The notes beneath the pieces are model-generated. The model was not told the origin of the DNA, made no database searches, and worked only from the letters and a program-made list of their open reading frames with translations. This document shows, one piece after another, positions 51,254-60,366 of a stretch of DNA of 64,000 nt. The stretch is from Radicibacter daui. Lineage in GTDB: Bacteria > Pseudomonadota > Alphaproteobacteria > Radicibacterales > Radicibacteraceae. The stretch covers positions 703,501 through 767,500 of the forward strand of contig CP131057.1 of the NCBI GenBank assembly GCA_030657355.1. The letters are read 5' to 3'. A program made the translations under genes and the position numbers. How positions within the stretch are numbered: the first letter of the stretch is position 1; the number at the start of each line of letters is the position of its first letter.

Positions 51254-51792
51254 CAAACTGCCTCCCCTTCAGGCGAGATGTGCTGCGCCTGCTCCGGCGG
51301 CTGATGCCCGGATGCGCTCAGGATGGTGTCGAGGACAAACTGGAGGGTGAGCAGCACAAGGCCGGCAAACAGCACAAGCTTCACCGGATAGAGCGGAAAC
51401 TGGATGGAGCCCCATTCATGCTCATCCATCGCCAGCGACTTCATGGCGAAATTCCACGAAGCCCAGGACGACCAGGCAAAGAAGACGGCGCCCAGCGCCA
51501 TAGCGGCGGTTTCCGCCACGCGATGCCAGAAGGGCGTAAAGCGCTTGAGCAACAAGACGACGTGGATATGGCCGCCTTCGTACTGCGTCAGCCCCAGCGC
51601 CAGGAAGATCAGCACCGTCAGCATGGACTCAGTAATTTCAAGCGTGCCGTTGATGGGCGTGTTGAACAGGAAGCGCCCGATCACATTGGCGACCACCAGC
51701 AGCATCATGAAAAAGACGGTAAGGCCGGAGACCAGCCCGCACGCATAAAGCAGCCGGCCATAGGCAGCCCGCAGACGAAGAAACACAGACAT
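51253..51792 (-). CDS. dctQ: TRAP transporter small permease, DctQ type
   Basis: This 179-residue membrane protein has four membrane segments and is the small partner of DctM. The start ATG at 51792 follows GAGGG. The gene lies between DctP and DctM genes and overlaps the latter, the usual order. Confidence 0.9.
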   Translation of the reverse strand: MSVFLRLRAAYGRLLYACGLVSGLTVFFMMLLVVANVIGRFLFNTPINGTLEITESMLTVLIFLALGLTQYEGGHIHVVLLLKRFTPFWHRVAETAAMALGAVFFAWSSWASWNFAMKSLAMDEHEWGSIQFPLYPVKLVLFAGLVLLTLQFVLDTILSASGHQPPEQAQHISPEGEAV

Positions 51793-51855
51793 CGAGCCCT
51801 CGCGAAGAAAGTCGTGAAGCCGGAGCGGCGGCGGCACCCGGCCGCCGCCTGCCTG

Positions 51856-52875
51856 TCAGGGCTGCAATTCCTTCACGATTTCGTCGGTCGGAACACCCAG
51901 CGCCTTGGCGCGGCTGATCCATTGCTCGCGCACCGCCTGCACCTTGTCGGACTTGACCGCATCCGCCAGTGCATTCTGGTCAAAAGGCATGACGGTGACA
52001 CCCATGCCCTTCCATTCGGCGCGGGTCTTCTCGTTATCCTCGTCCAGCATCTTGCTGTAGGTCACGGCGTAGTCGTGATTGAGCCCGTCCACGACCTTGC
52101 GCGTGGCCTCGTCCATGTTGTTGTAGCTGTCGAGATTCATCGCGATCAGATGGCCGAACGAGGCACCGAGCGGGAACTCGATGTAGTATTTGGCGACCTC
52201 GTCATATTTCCAGCCGCGCGCCAGCGCAGGGCCGATAGGCGTGCAATCCACGATATTGCGCGACAGCGCCTCATAGGTCTCGGCGGTGTTGATCGAGACC
52301 GGAGAGGTACCGAGCGCCTCGAACAGAGCCGGATAGGCAAAACCATAGCTGCGGATACGCAGGCCCTTGAGATCGGCGAGCGACTTGATGGGCTTGGTGC
52401 AGAGCATGCCGTAATTCTCAAGCGGCCGATATCCGACGGCCTTGAGATTGGCATCCGCCAGTTCCTTTTCGAACTGCGGGTATTTCTTGTGCCATTCCGT
52501 CATCAGGTCGGCGATCTCGATCGGCGAGCGCGGCTGAGGAATGAAAAAACCAACCGCGTTGTTGAGCGGGAACTTGTCCGGAAAATACGGGGTGACGATA
52601 TCGCCGAAGTCACCAAGGCCGGCGCCGAGCGTTTCGGGAATTTCACCGGTCTTGGCAACGCTGCCGCCCCAGTAAACCTCGATCGTGTCCTTGCCGCCGG
52701 TGCGCTTGGCAAACTCATCGACATACCACTGGGTAGAGCGCGCCTGCGCGTCGCCCGCGCCTTGCGGCTTGAAGGTGATCCACTTGTAGGTGGTGGCGTG
52801 CGCCGCGCCGGCTGCAAACATGACGGCGCTGGCAACAAGCGCCACGCGCACAAATTGCGTGCCTGAATTTCTCAC
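51856..52875 (-). CDS. dctP: TRAP transporter solute-binding protein, DctP type
   Basis: This 339-residue periplasmic protein has a signal peptide (VALVASAVMFAAGAAHA) and a DctP fold with LKGLRIRSYGFA, including the conserved Arg that pairs with a carboxylate ligand. The GTG at 52875 follows GGAGGG at ideal distance; the longer in-frame ATG has no Shine-Dalgarno. Ligand is probably an organic acid, by family and by the lactonase and decarboxylase-like genes downstream. Confidence 0.92.
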   Translation of the reverse strand: MRNSGTQFVRVALVASAVMFAAGAAHATTYKWITFKPQGAGDAQARSTQWYVDEFAKRTGGKDTIEVYWGGSVAKTGEIPETLGAGLGDFGDIVTPYFPDKFPLNNAVGFFIPQPRSPIEIADLMTEWHKKYPQFEKELADANLKAVGYRPLENYGMLCTKPIKSLADLKGLRIRSYGFAYPALFEALGTSPVSINTAETYEALSRNIVDCTPIGPALARGWKYDEVAKYYIEFPLGASFGHLIAMNLDSYNNMDEATRKVVDGLNHDYAVTYSKMLDEDNEKTRAEWKGMGVTVMPFDQNALADAVKSDKVQAVREQWISRAKALGVPTDEIVKELQP

Positions 52876-52973
52876 AGATAAACCCTCCCTATGTTTTCTT
52901 GTTCTGGCCCTCACCGGGGCCTTATCGACATTGGTCGCAGAAACTTCCATGCCGCAAATACCGATTTTCTATG

Positions 52974-52996
52974 AAAACGATGCCTAAACGGCATCG
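52974..52996 (-). terminator. Intrinsic terminator after the LysR gene
   Basis: CGATGCC-GTTTA-GGCATCG (52996-52978 on the minus strand) is followed by TTTTC and starts one base after the stop codon. It separates the regulator from the TRAP operon, whose promoter must then lie in 52876-52973. Confidence 0.75.
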
Positions 52997-53920
52997 CTAC
53001 TTCCATACCTGCTGCTTCACCAGACCGTCGACGATGGTCCGGATGGCATCATTGACAATGCGCGAGGCCGGCTTCCGGGCCTGGTCCTGCCGCATGGCCG
53101 TGTAGAGCGTCCAGTTGACCTGCGGGTTGGTGATGGGCACGGCATCGACCGTTCCCTGCTGCATTTCCGACAGCACGCCGCCATAGGTCAGGATGGTGTA
53201 ACCAAGGCCGTAGCGCACCAGCGCCTTCAGGATCCACACCCCGTCCGAGCGCTGGATGACGTTGAGCTTGAGGTTGTTTGCCTCGGCATGGGTATCGATG
53301 AGTATGCGCAGGAAATTGGGGCGGCTCGGCAGGATGAGCGGCAGGGCGGCGGCCTCCGCCAGGGTATAGCTGGGGCGGTCAATCGATCCGGCCTTGCCGA
53401 TAACCCACAGATGCTCGCGCAGCAATTCGGTGACGAGAAAATCATCCTCGGACGGCGCCTCGTGCATTACCGCAACGCCGATCTCGTTGTTGTTCAGCAT
53501 GCGCAGCAGATTGCCGCTGAACCCCTCCCTGAAGCGCAGCTCGATCATGGGGAAGTTCTGGCGCACATAGTCCAGCAGCACCGGAGCAATCAGCTCGCCG
53601 GGTGTCGGCGGCATGCCAACCGTCACCACGCCGCGCGGCTCGTCGGACTGGCTGGTCACGTCGTGAACGGTCTGTTCGATCTGGTTGAAGATCATATAGG
53701 CGCGCAGCCGCAGGATCTCTCCGGCCTCGGTCAGCTCCGCCCCGCGCGCGTTGCGGACAAAAAGCGGAGTGCCGAGTGTCGCCTCGAGTTTGCGGATCTG
53801 CCGGCTGAGCGCCGGCTGGGCGATGTTGAGGCGGCTTGCCGCTTTGGTGAAATTCCGTTCCTCGGCCACGGAGATGAAATAACGCAGCGCCGTGAGGCTG
53901 ATTTCGTTGATCTGGTTCAT
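52997..53920 (-). CDS. LysR-family transcriptional regulator of the TRAP operon
   Basis: This 307-residue regulator has the LysR helix-turn-helix (AEERNFTKAASRLNIAQPALSRQI) and an effector domain of the CbnR/BenM type. It is encoded immediately upstream of the TRAP operon on the same strand with its own terminator. It likely activates the operon in response to the imported acid or an intermediate. The ribosome-binding site is weak. Confidence 0.9.
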   Translation of the reverse strand: MNQINEISLTALRYFISVAEERNFTKAASRLNIAQPALSRQIRKLEATLGTPLFVRNARGAELTEAGEILRLRAYMIFNQIEQTVHDVTSQSDEPRGVVTVGMPPTPGELIAPVLLDYVRQNFPMIELRFREGFSGNLLRMLNNNEIGVAVMHEAPSEDDFLVTELLREHLWVIGKAGSIDRPSYTLAEAAALPLILPSRPNFLRILIDTHAEANNLKLNVIQRSDGVWILKALVRYGLGYTILTYGGVLSEMQQGTVDAVPITNPQVNWTLYTAMRQDQARKPASRIVNDAIRTIVDGLVKQQVWK

Positions 53921-54200
53921 CTGCGACTACCGGCCCCGGAAAATCGCCCGGCCGGCGCCAACCGGTCTGCCGGTCAACCGCGCCGCCGCGCCTTTTTTCG
54001 CGAAAAGATACGGGCAAAAACCCATGAGCGCCCGGATCGTAGGGGAAAGGCTGCCCAAAACGAAGACCCGCATCCGCGCACTGCCGCAGACAGGTGGCGG
54101 AAGATAGTGCGGCGCCCTATCTTCTGGAGAAGAGAGGGCCGGCCGGTATGGCTGCACCCGGAGCGAACCCTGCAAGCCGGAAGTTCAAGGAAAATCCGGG

Positions 54201-54605
54201 ATGACAAGCAGCAGTGACAATCAGAGCATCCCGGCCGGGCGCCGCAGCCTGCTGCTGGTCGATGACCAGCCGATAAACCTGCTGGTGCTGCACGCAATCC
54301 TGAAGGACGAGTACGAAATCTTCATCGCCACTTCCGGCGAGCAGGCGCTGGAACTTTGCGCCGCCCGCAAGCCCGATCTCGTGCTGCTCGATATGATGAT
54401 GCCGCAGATGGACGGGCAGGAGGTCTGCCGGCGACTGAAGGCCGACCCCGTAACGCAGGGCATCGCCGTCTTGCTGGTAACGGCATGGCAGGATGAGGAA
54501 GCGGCAACGGCGGTCCGGGAGACCGGGGCCGCCGGTTTTGTTCCCAAACCGGTCGATGCCGACCTTGTGCGGGCAAGCGTCAAGGCGCTGCTGGCAGCAG
54601 CCTGA
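54201..54605 (+). CDS. Single-domain response regulator (CheY-like)
   Basis: This 134-residue receiver domain has the acidic pair D21/D22, phosphoacceptor D64 (LVLLDMMMPQMDG), T94 and K116 (FVPKPVD). No output domain follows. A Shine-Dalgarno AAGGA precedes the ATG. It ends 19 bases from the convergent Hpt gene, so the two may exchange phosphate, possibly with the histidine kinase at 62993. Confidence 0.92.
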   Translation: MTSSSDNQSIPAGRRSLLLVDDQPINLLVLHAILKDEYEIFIATSGEQALELCAARKPDLVLLDMMMPQMDGQEVCRRLKADPVTQGIAVLLVTAWQDEEAATAVRETGAAGFVPKPVDADLVRASVKALLAAA

Positions 54606-54624
54606 TAACCCTCACGAGCTTTTG

Positions 54625-55197
54625 TCAGGAAACTTTATTCAGACTACCCAGTGCCGCGCTCGCGGCCTGAAAATCCAGCCGGCTCATCGCGGCGGCAAGG
54701 TTAGCCCACTGGTCAGCCGCCATGCTGGCTTTGAGGGCAGGCTTCAGGCTGCTGAAAAGATCGAGCGCCGCCATATTGCCGGCGGCAAGGTTCGCGCGAA
54801 GCGCGACGAGATTTTTTTCGTCCGGCAAACCGGCCGGCACATCCTCTTCCGGCTCGCCCGCAAGTCCGGCTCCGGTCGAAAAGCCGGCAATCTCCTGCTC
54901 TATCGACTGCAACAACTGCGATGTCCGGTTTTCATCCCGGGTGGCGATTGCCTTTTCGGCATCCCCCGCCAGTTCGGCAAGCGAGGTCCAGCCGACATTG
55001 ACCGAGCTGCCGCGCAGGCCGTGCAGCAGCCGGGCCGCCTGCCGTGCGTCACCGGCGGCCAGAAAACTGCGGCTGCTGGCCAGCAGACCGCCCGCATTTT
55101 CCAGCAGGCTGCCGATCAGCGCCCGCAGCAATGCCTCGTTCCCGCCCAGCCGTTTTCGGGCACCCGCCCAGTCGATTGTCGCCATCGTTTCCAGCAT
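54625..55197 (-). CDS. Histidine phosphotransfer (Hpt) domain protein
   Basis: This 190-residue helical protein carries the Hpt motif LLHGLRGSS with H59 as the phosphorylatable histidine. An acidic linker and a second, less clear helical bundle follow. ATG 55197 follows AAGGGC; in-frame GTG 55233 and ATG 55185 are alternatives. As an Hpt it would shuttle phosphate between a hybrid kinase and a receiver. It is convergent with the single receiver gene. Confidence 0.8.
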   Translation of the reverse strand: MLETMATIDWAGARKRLGGNEALLRALIGSLLENAGGLLASSRSFLAAGDARQAARLLHGLRGSSVNVGWTSLAELAGDAEKAIATRDENRTSQLLQSIEQEIAGFSTGAGLAGEPEEDVPAGLPDEKNLVALRANLAAGNMAALDLFSSLKPALKASMAADQWANLAAAMSRLDFQAASAALGSLNKVS

Positions 55198-55311
55198 TGC
55201 CCTTGCCTCTGCCGTCCTGACCGCCAATTTCACTCATGGCGCCAACCGGCAATTGCAAGAAGGCCCGGGTGGAAACGATCTGCCAACGTCCCGTCACGGG
55301 CAACATATCCT

Positions 55312-55325
55312 AAGGCTATAGCCTT
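55312..55325. promoter_or_regulatory. 14-bp palindrome upstream of a small ORF
   Basis: AAGGCTATAGCCTT is a perfect palindrome about 23 bases before the small ORF start. It could be an operator overlapping its promoter. Confidence 0.4.
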
Positions 55326-55347
55326 CTACACAAAGGGAGATATCCCG

Positions 55348-55479
55348 ATGGAAGACTATATATCTGAATTTATTGACCCCTTTATGGCGTCGGAAAAAGC
55401 GGAGCAATTCCGCGCACTTCGCAGGCGTCTGACGTCCAGCAGCCAATCACCTTTTCCGCTTCCTTGTTCTGAATCGTAA
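55348..55479 (+). CDS. Small ORF, 43 residues, unknown
   Basis: This frame, starting MEDYISEFIDPFMASEK, has a strong ribosome-binding site (AAAGGGAGA) seven bases before ATG. Its 5' half is visibly more AT-rich than its surroundings. Its 3' end overlaps the convergent hydrolase gene, where the sequence is constrained by the other strand. No membrane segment or motif is seen. It may be a short regulatory peptide, or chance. Confidence 0.35.
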   Translation: MEDYISEFIDPFMASEKAEQFRALRRRLTSSSQSPFPLPCSES

Positions 55480-56413
55480 AATCTGTATCGGTGGGGCCCC
55501 CGCTTTGCGGATCCGTAAACCAGCGCCAGATCAGAACGTCGCCAATATGCCGCTCTTCAAAAGCAGCAAGCCAGCGGGCGAGCACCCATGCCTGCAGGGC
55601 AGGATCGGGCACGGCCTGTCTTTCCTCGGCGCCTTCCCACGGGCGTTCATTTGCCCCGCTTGCCGAGCGCAGGCCAACCTCCCCCACACCGACCGGCTTG
55701 CCGGTTTGCCGGCCAAGGGCCACGAGACGATCGGCGAATTCCGTAATGGTTCTATCCGCCGAGGCCGCGCTGTCGCCCAGCGGCGGATAGAGACTGACCA
55801 GCGCCAGATCGAGCAGTCCCCAGAAGGGCACGGCGGAAAATTCACCGTCCCAGTGCGCAACATAGCTGAGCTGCCCGCCAAAACGGCTGCGGACCCGGCG
55901 GATAAGGTCTGGCCATTCAGGGCGACTGCTGGTGCCCTTCAGCTCCGTACCAAGCGCAAGGCTTTCGGCCTTCTGCTGCGCGGCAACGGCGGCAAGACGC
56001 TCAAGCTGGTCCCCGTAGGAGGCAAACCATTGCCCCCATCCCGCCTCGTCCACGGCCGCAATGGCGCCCGCCCAGGTTCCCGGCACCCACACATGCACCT
56101 TGACCATGACCTTGAAGCCGAAGCTGTGCGCCTGGCGGATGCCGTCAGCGAGTTCATCGAGCGTGTAGTCATTGCCGAGCACGACCTTGTTACTGTCCGG
56201 CCGCGCCTGCCAGAGAAAGAACACCAGCGCCACGCTGTCCACGCCCAGCGCTTTCAGCGCGGAAAAGGATTGGGCGCACGCCTCCCCGCCAAAGGGCGAG
56301 CCGGGCGTGCGGATGAGATTGACCCCGTGCCAGCCCGTTGTTGCGGCCCGGGCCCCGGTTATCCGCACACAGGCCGCCATCAGCGGCACCGTCACGAAAC
56401 TGCGCCTTTGCAC
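55382..56413 (-). CDS. Secreted glycoside hydrolase-like TIM-barrel protein (GH113-like)
   Basis: This 343-residue protein has a short signal peptide (MQRRSFVTVPLMAACVRITGARA) and phrases of a TIM-barrel hydrolase: GWHGVNL early, FKVMVKVHVWVPGTW, LGTELKGTSSRPEW (candidate acid/base Glu), and GVGEVGLRS (candidate nucleophile Glu). This resembles family GH113 and related domains. The start is GTG at 56413 after AAGGG. It is divergent from the polysaccharide synthase operon by 53 bases, so it may trim or release the polymer, as BcsZ does for cellulose. The exact substrate is not known. Confidence 0.7.
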   Translation of the reverse strand: MQRRSFVTVPLMAACVRITGARAATTGWHGVNLIRTPGSPFGGEACAQSFSALKALGVDSVALVFFLWQARPDSNKVVLGNDYTLDELADGIRQAHSFGFKVMVKVHVWVPGTWAGAIAAVDEAGWGQWFASYGDQLERLAAVAAQQKAESLALGTELKGTSSRPEWPDLIRRVRSRFGGQLSYVAHWDGEFSAVPFWGLLDLALVSLYPPLGDSAASADRTITEFADRLVALGRQTGKPVGVGEVGLRSASGANERPWEGAEERQAVPDPALQAWVLARWLAAFEERHIGDVLIWRWFTDPQSGGPTDTDFTIQNKEAEKVIGCWTSDACEVRGIAPLFPTP

Positions 56414-56466
56414 TCTCGCCCTTGCCTCTCCGCCAAGATCATCCAGCCCCGAGCAGGAATTCCAGG

Positions 56467-58479
56467 ATGAAGACCATCAGCATGATTGCGACCCGGGCCG
56501 GACTGGCCGCCGCCTTTATGGCTCTCGGCCTTGCGGCCTACAGCCAGCCCGGCAACGCCGACGAAATGCCGTCTTCAGACCCGGCGGCACCGGCCGATGC
56601 CGGCACCAACAGCCCCGCGCCTCTCGTCCAGCGGCAGATCACGCTCGGGGCGCTCGGTTTCCGGGACGGGATCAGCCTCAGCGGCTTTTCCGGTAACAGC
56701 GATATCTATTTCCCGGTTCCCGGCGGCGTTGCGCTCAATGCCCTGCGGCTTGAAGGCCAGCTTAACGCCTCGCTGCCGGCCCCGATACGGGGCTCGGTAA
56801 GGTTTGATGTCGACCAGCAGCCGGTATGGAGCGCGGCGCCGGGCACCGGCCCGATCCCCTTTGCACTCTCCCTGCCGGCCCCGCGTACCGATCAGTCTTT
56901 CCTGAAGCTCGGGGTGGCCTTTGGCGCCACCTGGACGGCCAACCGCTGCGCCGACCAGCGCCTGCCGGGCGGCTTCGTTACCCTTTCCCCGCAAACGACC
57001 CTCAGCTACCGGTTTGACCCTGCGGCCATCAGCGATCTGCGCTCGGCAGTCGCCGTGCTGCCGCTGGCGGTACGGATCGGCCTTCCCGCTACCCTTGCCT
57101 CAACCGACGCCCTGCAGACCGGGCTTGCGATAGCGCTCGAGCTGCAAAAGGCGGGGCACCAGGTCTCCTTCGTGACCGCGCCTGCCAGCCTTGACGGTGC
57201 GGATGGCAAAGCCCCGTCCGCGGATATTGTGCTGCTCCCGGCCGCCGAGCTTGCCAGTCTGGCAAGGAGCAGCCCGACGGCAACGCCGGGCGCAGCGCTG
57301 CTGCATGCCGGCCGCTATCCGGTGATCGCGCTGGCGGACAATGCCGGTGCCGGCACGGCGCGCTTCCTGACCGCCGGCTGGGCCCGCCTTGCCGACGGCA
57401 CCGGCGCGCTGGTGCGGGAAAGCCAGAACGGCCCCGCCAATGCAGCAGGAACCCTCGGCTTCGCCGCCCTTGGTCTTGGCAGTGGCATCCGTGATTTTGC
57501 CGAACGCGGCGAATGGGAGGTCGGCTACGACTATCCGCTGACCCCCGGCGGCAAGAAACCTGCCGCCCTCAATATCCAGCTTATTCCGGGCTCCATCCCC
57601 TCCGGCGAGCCGCAGCTCGTCCATATCTTCGTCAATGACCTGCTGCTGCGCAGCGTCACCGTCGATGCCGGCCAGCCGTCGCTCACCGCGCATGTGCCGC
57701 TGCCGGACGGGCTACTCGGCCTGCGCAATGCCATCCGTGTGGTCCTGCAGCGCCCGGCCGCGAGTGGCTCCTGCCAGGAAGCGCTGATGGCAACGCCGGC
57801 CCAGCTCCTGCCGGGCAGCACGGTTGAGTTTGCGGATGATGCTACAAAACCGGCGGACTTCTTCCAGCTCGCTGCCGCCTTCAAGGCCGGAGTGACGGTT
57901 GAAGTGCCCAAATCCGCTCTCGCCGATCCGGTGCCCGCCCTCACCCTTGCCCTGCGCACGCTGGAAGGTTTGAAGCCCGGGGCGGAAGGCCTTGCCGTCA
58001 CGGTTGGTGATGGCCGCCAGCCTGCCACCCCCTTCGTGCTGCTTCCCGGTGCCGGCGCACCGGCCGACATCAAGCGGCGTATCGAGGCCGATGCCGGCGC
58101 GCTGCGCCTGACGGACCGCAGCGGGCGTGTGCTGCTCGATCTTTCCGGCAGCCGCGCCATCCTGACCGCCCAGCTGGTGGAAGCGGGGGGCCAACCCGGC
58201 CTGCTGCTGGAACAGGCCGGCGACACGGCCGTGCAGCCGGCAACCTTGCTGCTCGACCGGGGCAATGTGGCCTTTGCTGACGCAAGCGGCACCATCGTCG
58301 CCATGAACACGGAAAAGTCGGGCGCGCTGCAGATCGAGGTTCAGGGTGCTGCCGGTTGGCAGGACTGGATAGACCGCTTCCGCATCGCTCTCATCGTCAT
58401 TGCCTGGCTTGCCATCACTGTGCTCGCGGCGGGGCTTTTGTCCCGGCACTACCGCAAGCGCGGCCAGTCCGACAAATAA
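56467..58479 (+). CDS. BcsB-like periplasmic subunit of a polysaccharide synthase
   Basis: This 670-residue protein has a signal or anchor (about 8-25), a long periplasmic part with alternating beta-rich domains and one C-terminal membrane helix (IALIVIAWLAITVLAAGLL). The size and layout match BcsB, which guides nascent cellulose through the periplasm. A phrase near the start, GFRDGISLSGFSGNSDIYFPVP, spans the BcsB-type carbohydrate-binding region. ATG 56467 follows AGGA. It is followed within 16 bases by a cellulose synthase-like gene, in the reverse of the usual bcsA-bcsB order. Confidence 0.75.
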   Translation: MKTISMIATRAGLAAAFMALGLAAYSQPGNADEMPSSDPAAPADAGTNSPAPLVQRQITLGALGFRDGISLSGFSGNSDIYFPVPGGVALNALRLEGQLNASLPAPIRGSVRFDVDQQPVWSAAPGTGPIPFALSLPAPRTDQSFLKLGVAFGATWTANRCADQRLPGGFVTLSPQTTLSYRFDPAAISDLRSAVAVLPLAVRIGLPATLASTDALQTGLAIALELQKAGHQVSFVTAPASLDGADGKAPSADIVLLPAAELASLARSSPTATPGAALLHAGRYPVIALADNAGAGTARFLTAGWARLADGTGALVRESQNGPANAAGTLGFAALGLGSGIRDFAERGEWEVGYDYPLTPGGKKPAALNIQLIPGSIPSGEPQLVHIFVNDLLLRSVTVDAGQPSLTAHVPLPDGLLGLRNAIRVVLQRPAASGSCQEALMATPAQLLPGSTVEFADDATKPADFFQLAAAFKAGVTVEVPKSALADPVPALTLALRTLEGLKPGAEGLAVTVGDGRQPATPFVLLPGAGAPADIKRRIEADAGALRLTDRSGRVLLDLSGSRAILTAQLVEAGGQPGLLLEQAGDTAVQPATLLLDRGNVAFADASGTIVAMNTEKSGALQIEVQGAAGWQDWIDRFRIALIVIAWLAITVLAAGLLSRHYRKRGQSDK

Positions 58480-58494
58480 GGCGGGACCCTCAAG

Positions 58495-60366
58495 GTGAGC
58501 CTTTCTCCTCCTATCGGCGAGCTGCTGGTTGCCAAGGGGCTCCTGCCCCTGCCGCAGCTCGAAGAGGCCCTCAGGCTGCAGCAGACCTGGCATGTCCGCT
58601 TCGGCGACATCATCCTGTCCAAGGGCTGGGTGCGCCCGCGTGATTTCTACCGCACGCTGGCAGAGCGCTTTTCGCTCGACTTCGTTGACCTGATCGAGAC
58701 CCCGCCGGATGCGGACCTCGTCCGCTCCGGCCAGAAGGAAGATTATACCCGGCTTTTGCTGCTACCCTGGCGCAAGGAAGGCGAAACGACCGTCATCGCC
58801 ACCGCCGAGCCCGGCCCGGACGTGCTGCTCTATGTGCGCCGCAATTTCGGCCGCAACACCCGGCTGGTGGTGACCTCCAAGTTCGACATCCTGTGGAACC
58901 TGCAGAGTATCTTCGATACCGACTACAGCCATGATGCGGTGAGCAGCCTTTACGAGACCGACCCCGGCAGCTCGGCAAAACAGGTGGTCACCCCGCAGCA
59001 GGGCTTCATGCTCTACTGCATGCTGACCGTGCTTTTTGCCGGCATTGCGCTGGCGCCAATCGCAACCGTCATTGCGCTCAATCTCTTCATGTCGGTCTTT
59101 TATCTCGGCAATTTCATTCTCAAGGCCCTGCTGGTGTGGGTCGGCGCCGATTATCGCAAGGTCGACAGCAAGATCACCGATGCCGAGGTCGCGGCCCTCA
59201 AGGATGAAGAGCTGCCCGTCTTCACCGTGCTGGTGCCGATGTTCAAGGAACCGGAGGTGCTGCCCATCCTGGCAGCCGCCCTGCGCCGCCTCGACTATCC
59301 ACCAGCCAAGCTCGACATCAAGCTGGTGCTGGAAGCAGGCGACCGCGAGACCATCGATGCCGCCAAGGCGCTCGGTCTCGAGGGCAATTTCGAGATCATC
59401 CGTGTCCCGCCCTCCAAGCCGCAGACCAAACCCAAGGCCTGCAACTATGCGCTCAACTTCGCCCGGGGCGATCTGCTGGTTATCTTCGATGCCGAAGACC
59501 AGCCCGAACCGGACCAGCTGAAAAAGGTAGTCATCGCCTTCAACAAGGCGCCCACGGATGTCGCCTGCGTGCAGTGCCGCCTGAATTATTACAATTCAGA
59601 CGAAAACTGGCTGACCCGCATGTTCACGCTCGATTACTCGCTGTGGTTTGACTACATGCTGCCGGGGCTGGAGCGGCTGGGCATTCCCATCCCGCTCGGC
59701 GGCACCTCCAACCATTTCCGCATGGATGTGCTGCGCAACCTCAAGGCCTGGGACCCCTTCAACGTCACCGAGGATGCCGATCTCGGCGTGCGCCTGACGC
59801 AGAAGGGCTATCGTGTCGCCGTCTGCAATTCGACGACCTTTGAAGAGGCCAATGTCTCCATTCCCAACTGGATCCGGCAGCGCTCGCGCTGGATCAAAGG
59901 GTACATGCAGACCTATCTGGTCCATATGCGCCACCCGCTGGCGCTCTATCGCTCGGTCGGACATGGCGGGTTCTGGGGTTTCCAGTTCTTTGTCGGCGGC
60001 ACGATGCTGTCCGGCATCCTCAACCCGATCTTCTGGGCCTTCTATGCCTTCTGGCTGTTTTTCGGCGGCCATTTCCTCGACCCGTTTTTCCCGACGGTTC
60101 TGCTGCATCTCTCGCTCTTCAACCTGCTCGCCGGAAACGGGCTTTTCACCTACCTCTCCATCATCGCGCCGCTGAAGCGCGGCTGGACGCACCTCGTCCC
60201 GTGGGGCCTCACCGTGGTGGGGTACTGGGCGCTGATGTCCGTTGCCGGCTACAAGGCGCTCTGGCAGCTCATCAAAAACCCCTTCTATTGGGAAAAGACC
60301 CAGCACGGGCTCTCTGCCGTTACCAAGCAGGAAGTTGCCCGTGCCCTGCAGAGTCTCGAACAATGA
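58495..60366 (+). CDS. BcsA-like glycosyltransferase with N-terminal MshEN/GspE-N domain
   Basis: This 623-residue protein begins with a GspE-N/MshEN-type domain (about 1-115): two successive motifs, ELLVAKGLLPLPQLEEAL and FGDIILSKGWVRPRDFYR, that resemble the paired c-di-GMP-binding units of MshEN. A membrane hairpin (about 165-215), a GT2 catalytic domain with DAED (332-335), ED (426-427) and QRSRW (462-466) and further membrane segments follow. No PilZ domain lies at the C-terminus, where BcsA has one. The start is GTG at 58495, after AAGG. It should polymerise and extrude a beta-linked polysaccharide. Control by c-di-GMP is inferred from the family. Confidence 0.85.
   Translation: MSLSPPIGELLVAKGLLPLPQLEEALRLQQTWHVRFGDIILSKGWVRPRDFYRTLAERFSLDFVDLIETPPDADLVRSGQKEDYTRLLLLPWRKEGETTVIATAEPGPDVLLYVRRNFGRNTRLVVTSKFDILWNLQSIFDTDYSHDAVSSLYETDPGSSAKQVVTPQQGFMLYCMLTVLFAGIALAPIATVIALNLFMSVFYLGNFILKALLVWVGADYRKVDSKITDAEVAALKDEELPVFTVLVPMFKEPEVLPILAAALRRLDYPPAKLDIKLVLEAGDRETIDAAKALGLEGNFEIIRVPPSKPQTKPKACNYALNFARGDLLVIFDAEDQPEPDQLKKVVIAFNKAPTDVACVQCRLNYYNSDENWLTRMFTLDYSLWFDYMLPGLERLGIPIPLGGTSNHFRMDVLRNLKAWDPFNVTEDADLGVRLTQKGYRVAVCNSTTFEEANVSIPNWIRQRSRWIKGYMQTYLVHMRHPLALYRSVGHGGFWGFQFFVGGTMLSGILNPIFWAFYAFWLFFGGHFLDPFFPTVLLHLSLFNLLAGNGLFTYLSIIAPLKRGWTHLVPWGLTVVGYWALMSVAGYKALWQLIKNPFYWEKTQHGLSAVTKQEVARALQSLEQ

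Noticed and set aside
49502-51304. A 600-codon plus-strand frame over the TRAP permease
   Set aside because: It is very polar and repetitive, opposite a membrane protein, as expected for antisense of hydrophobic codons.
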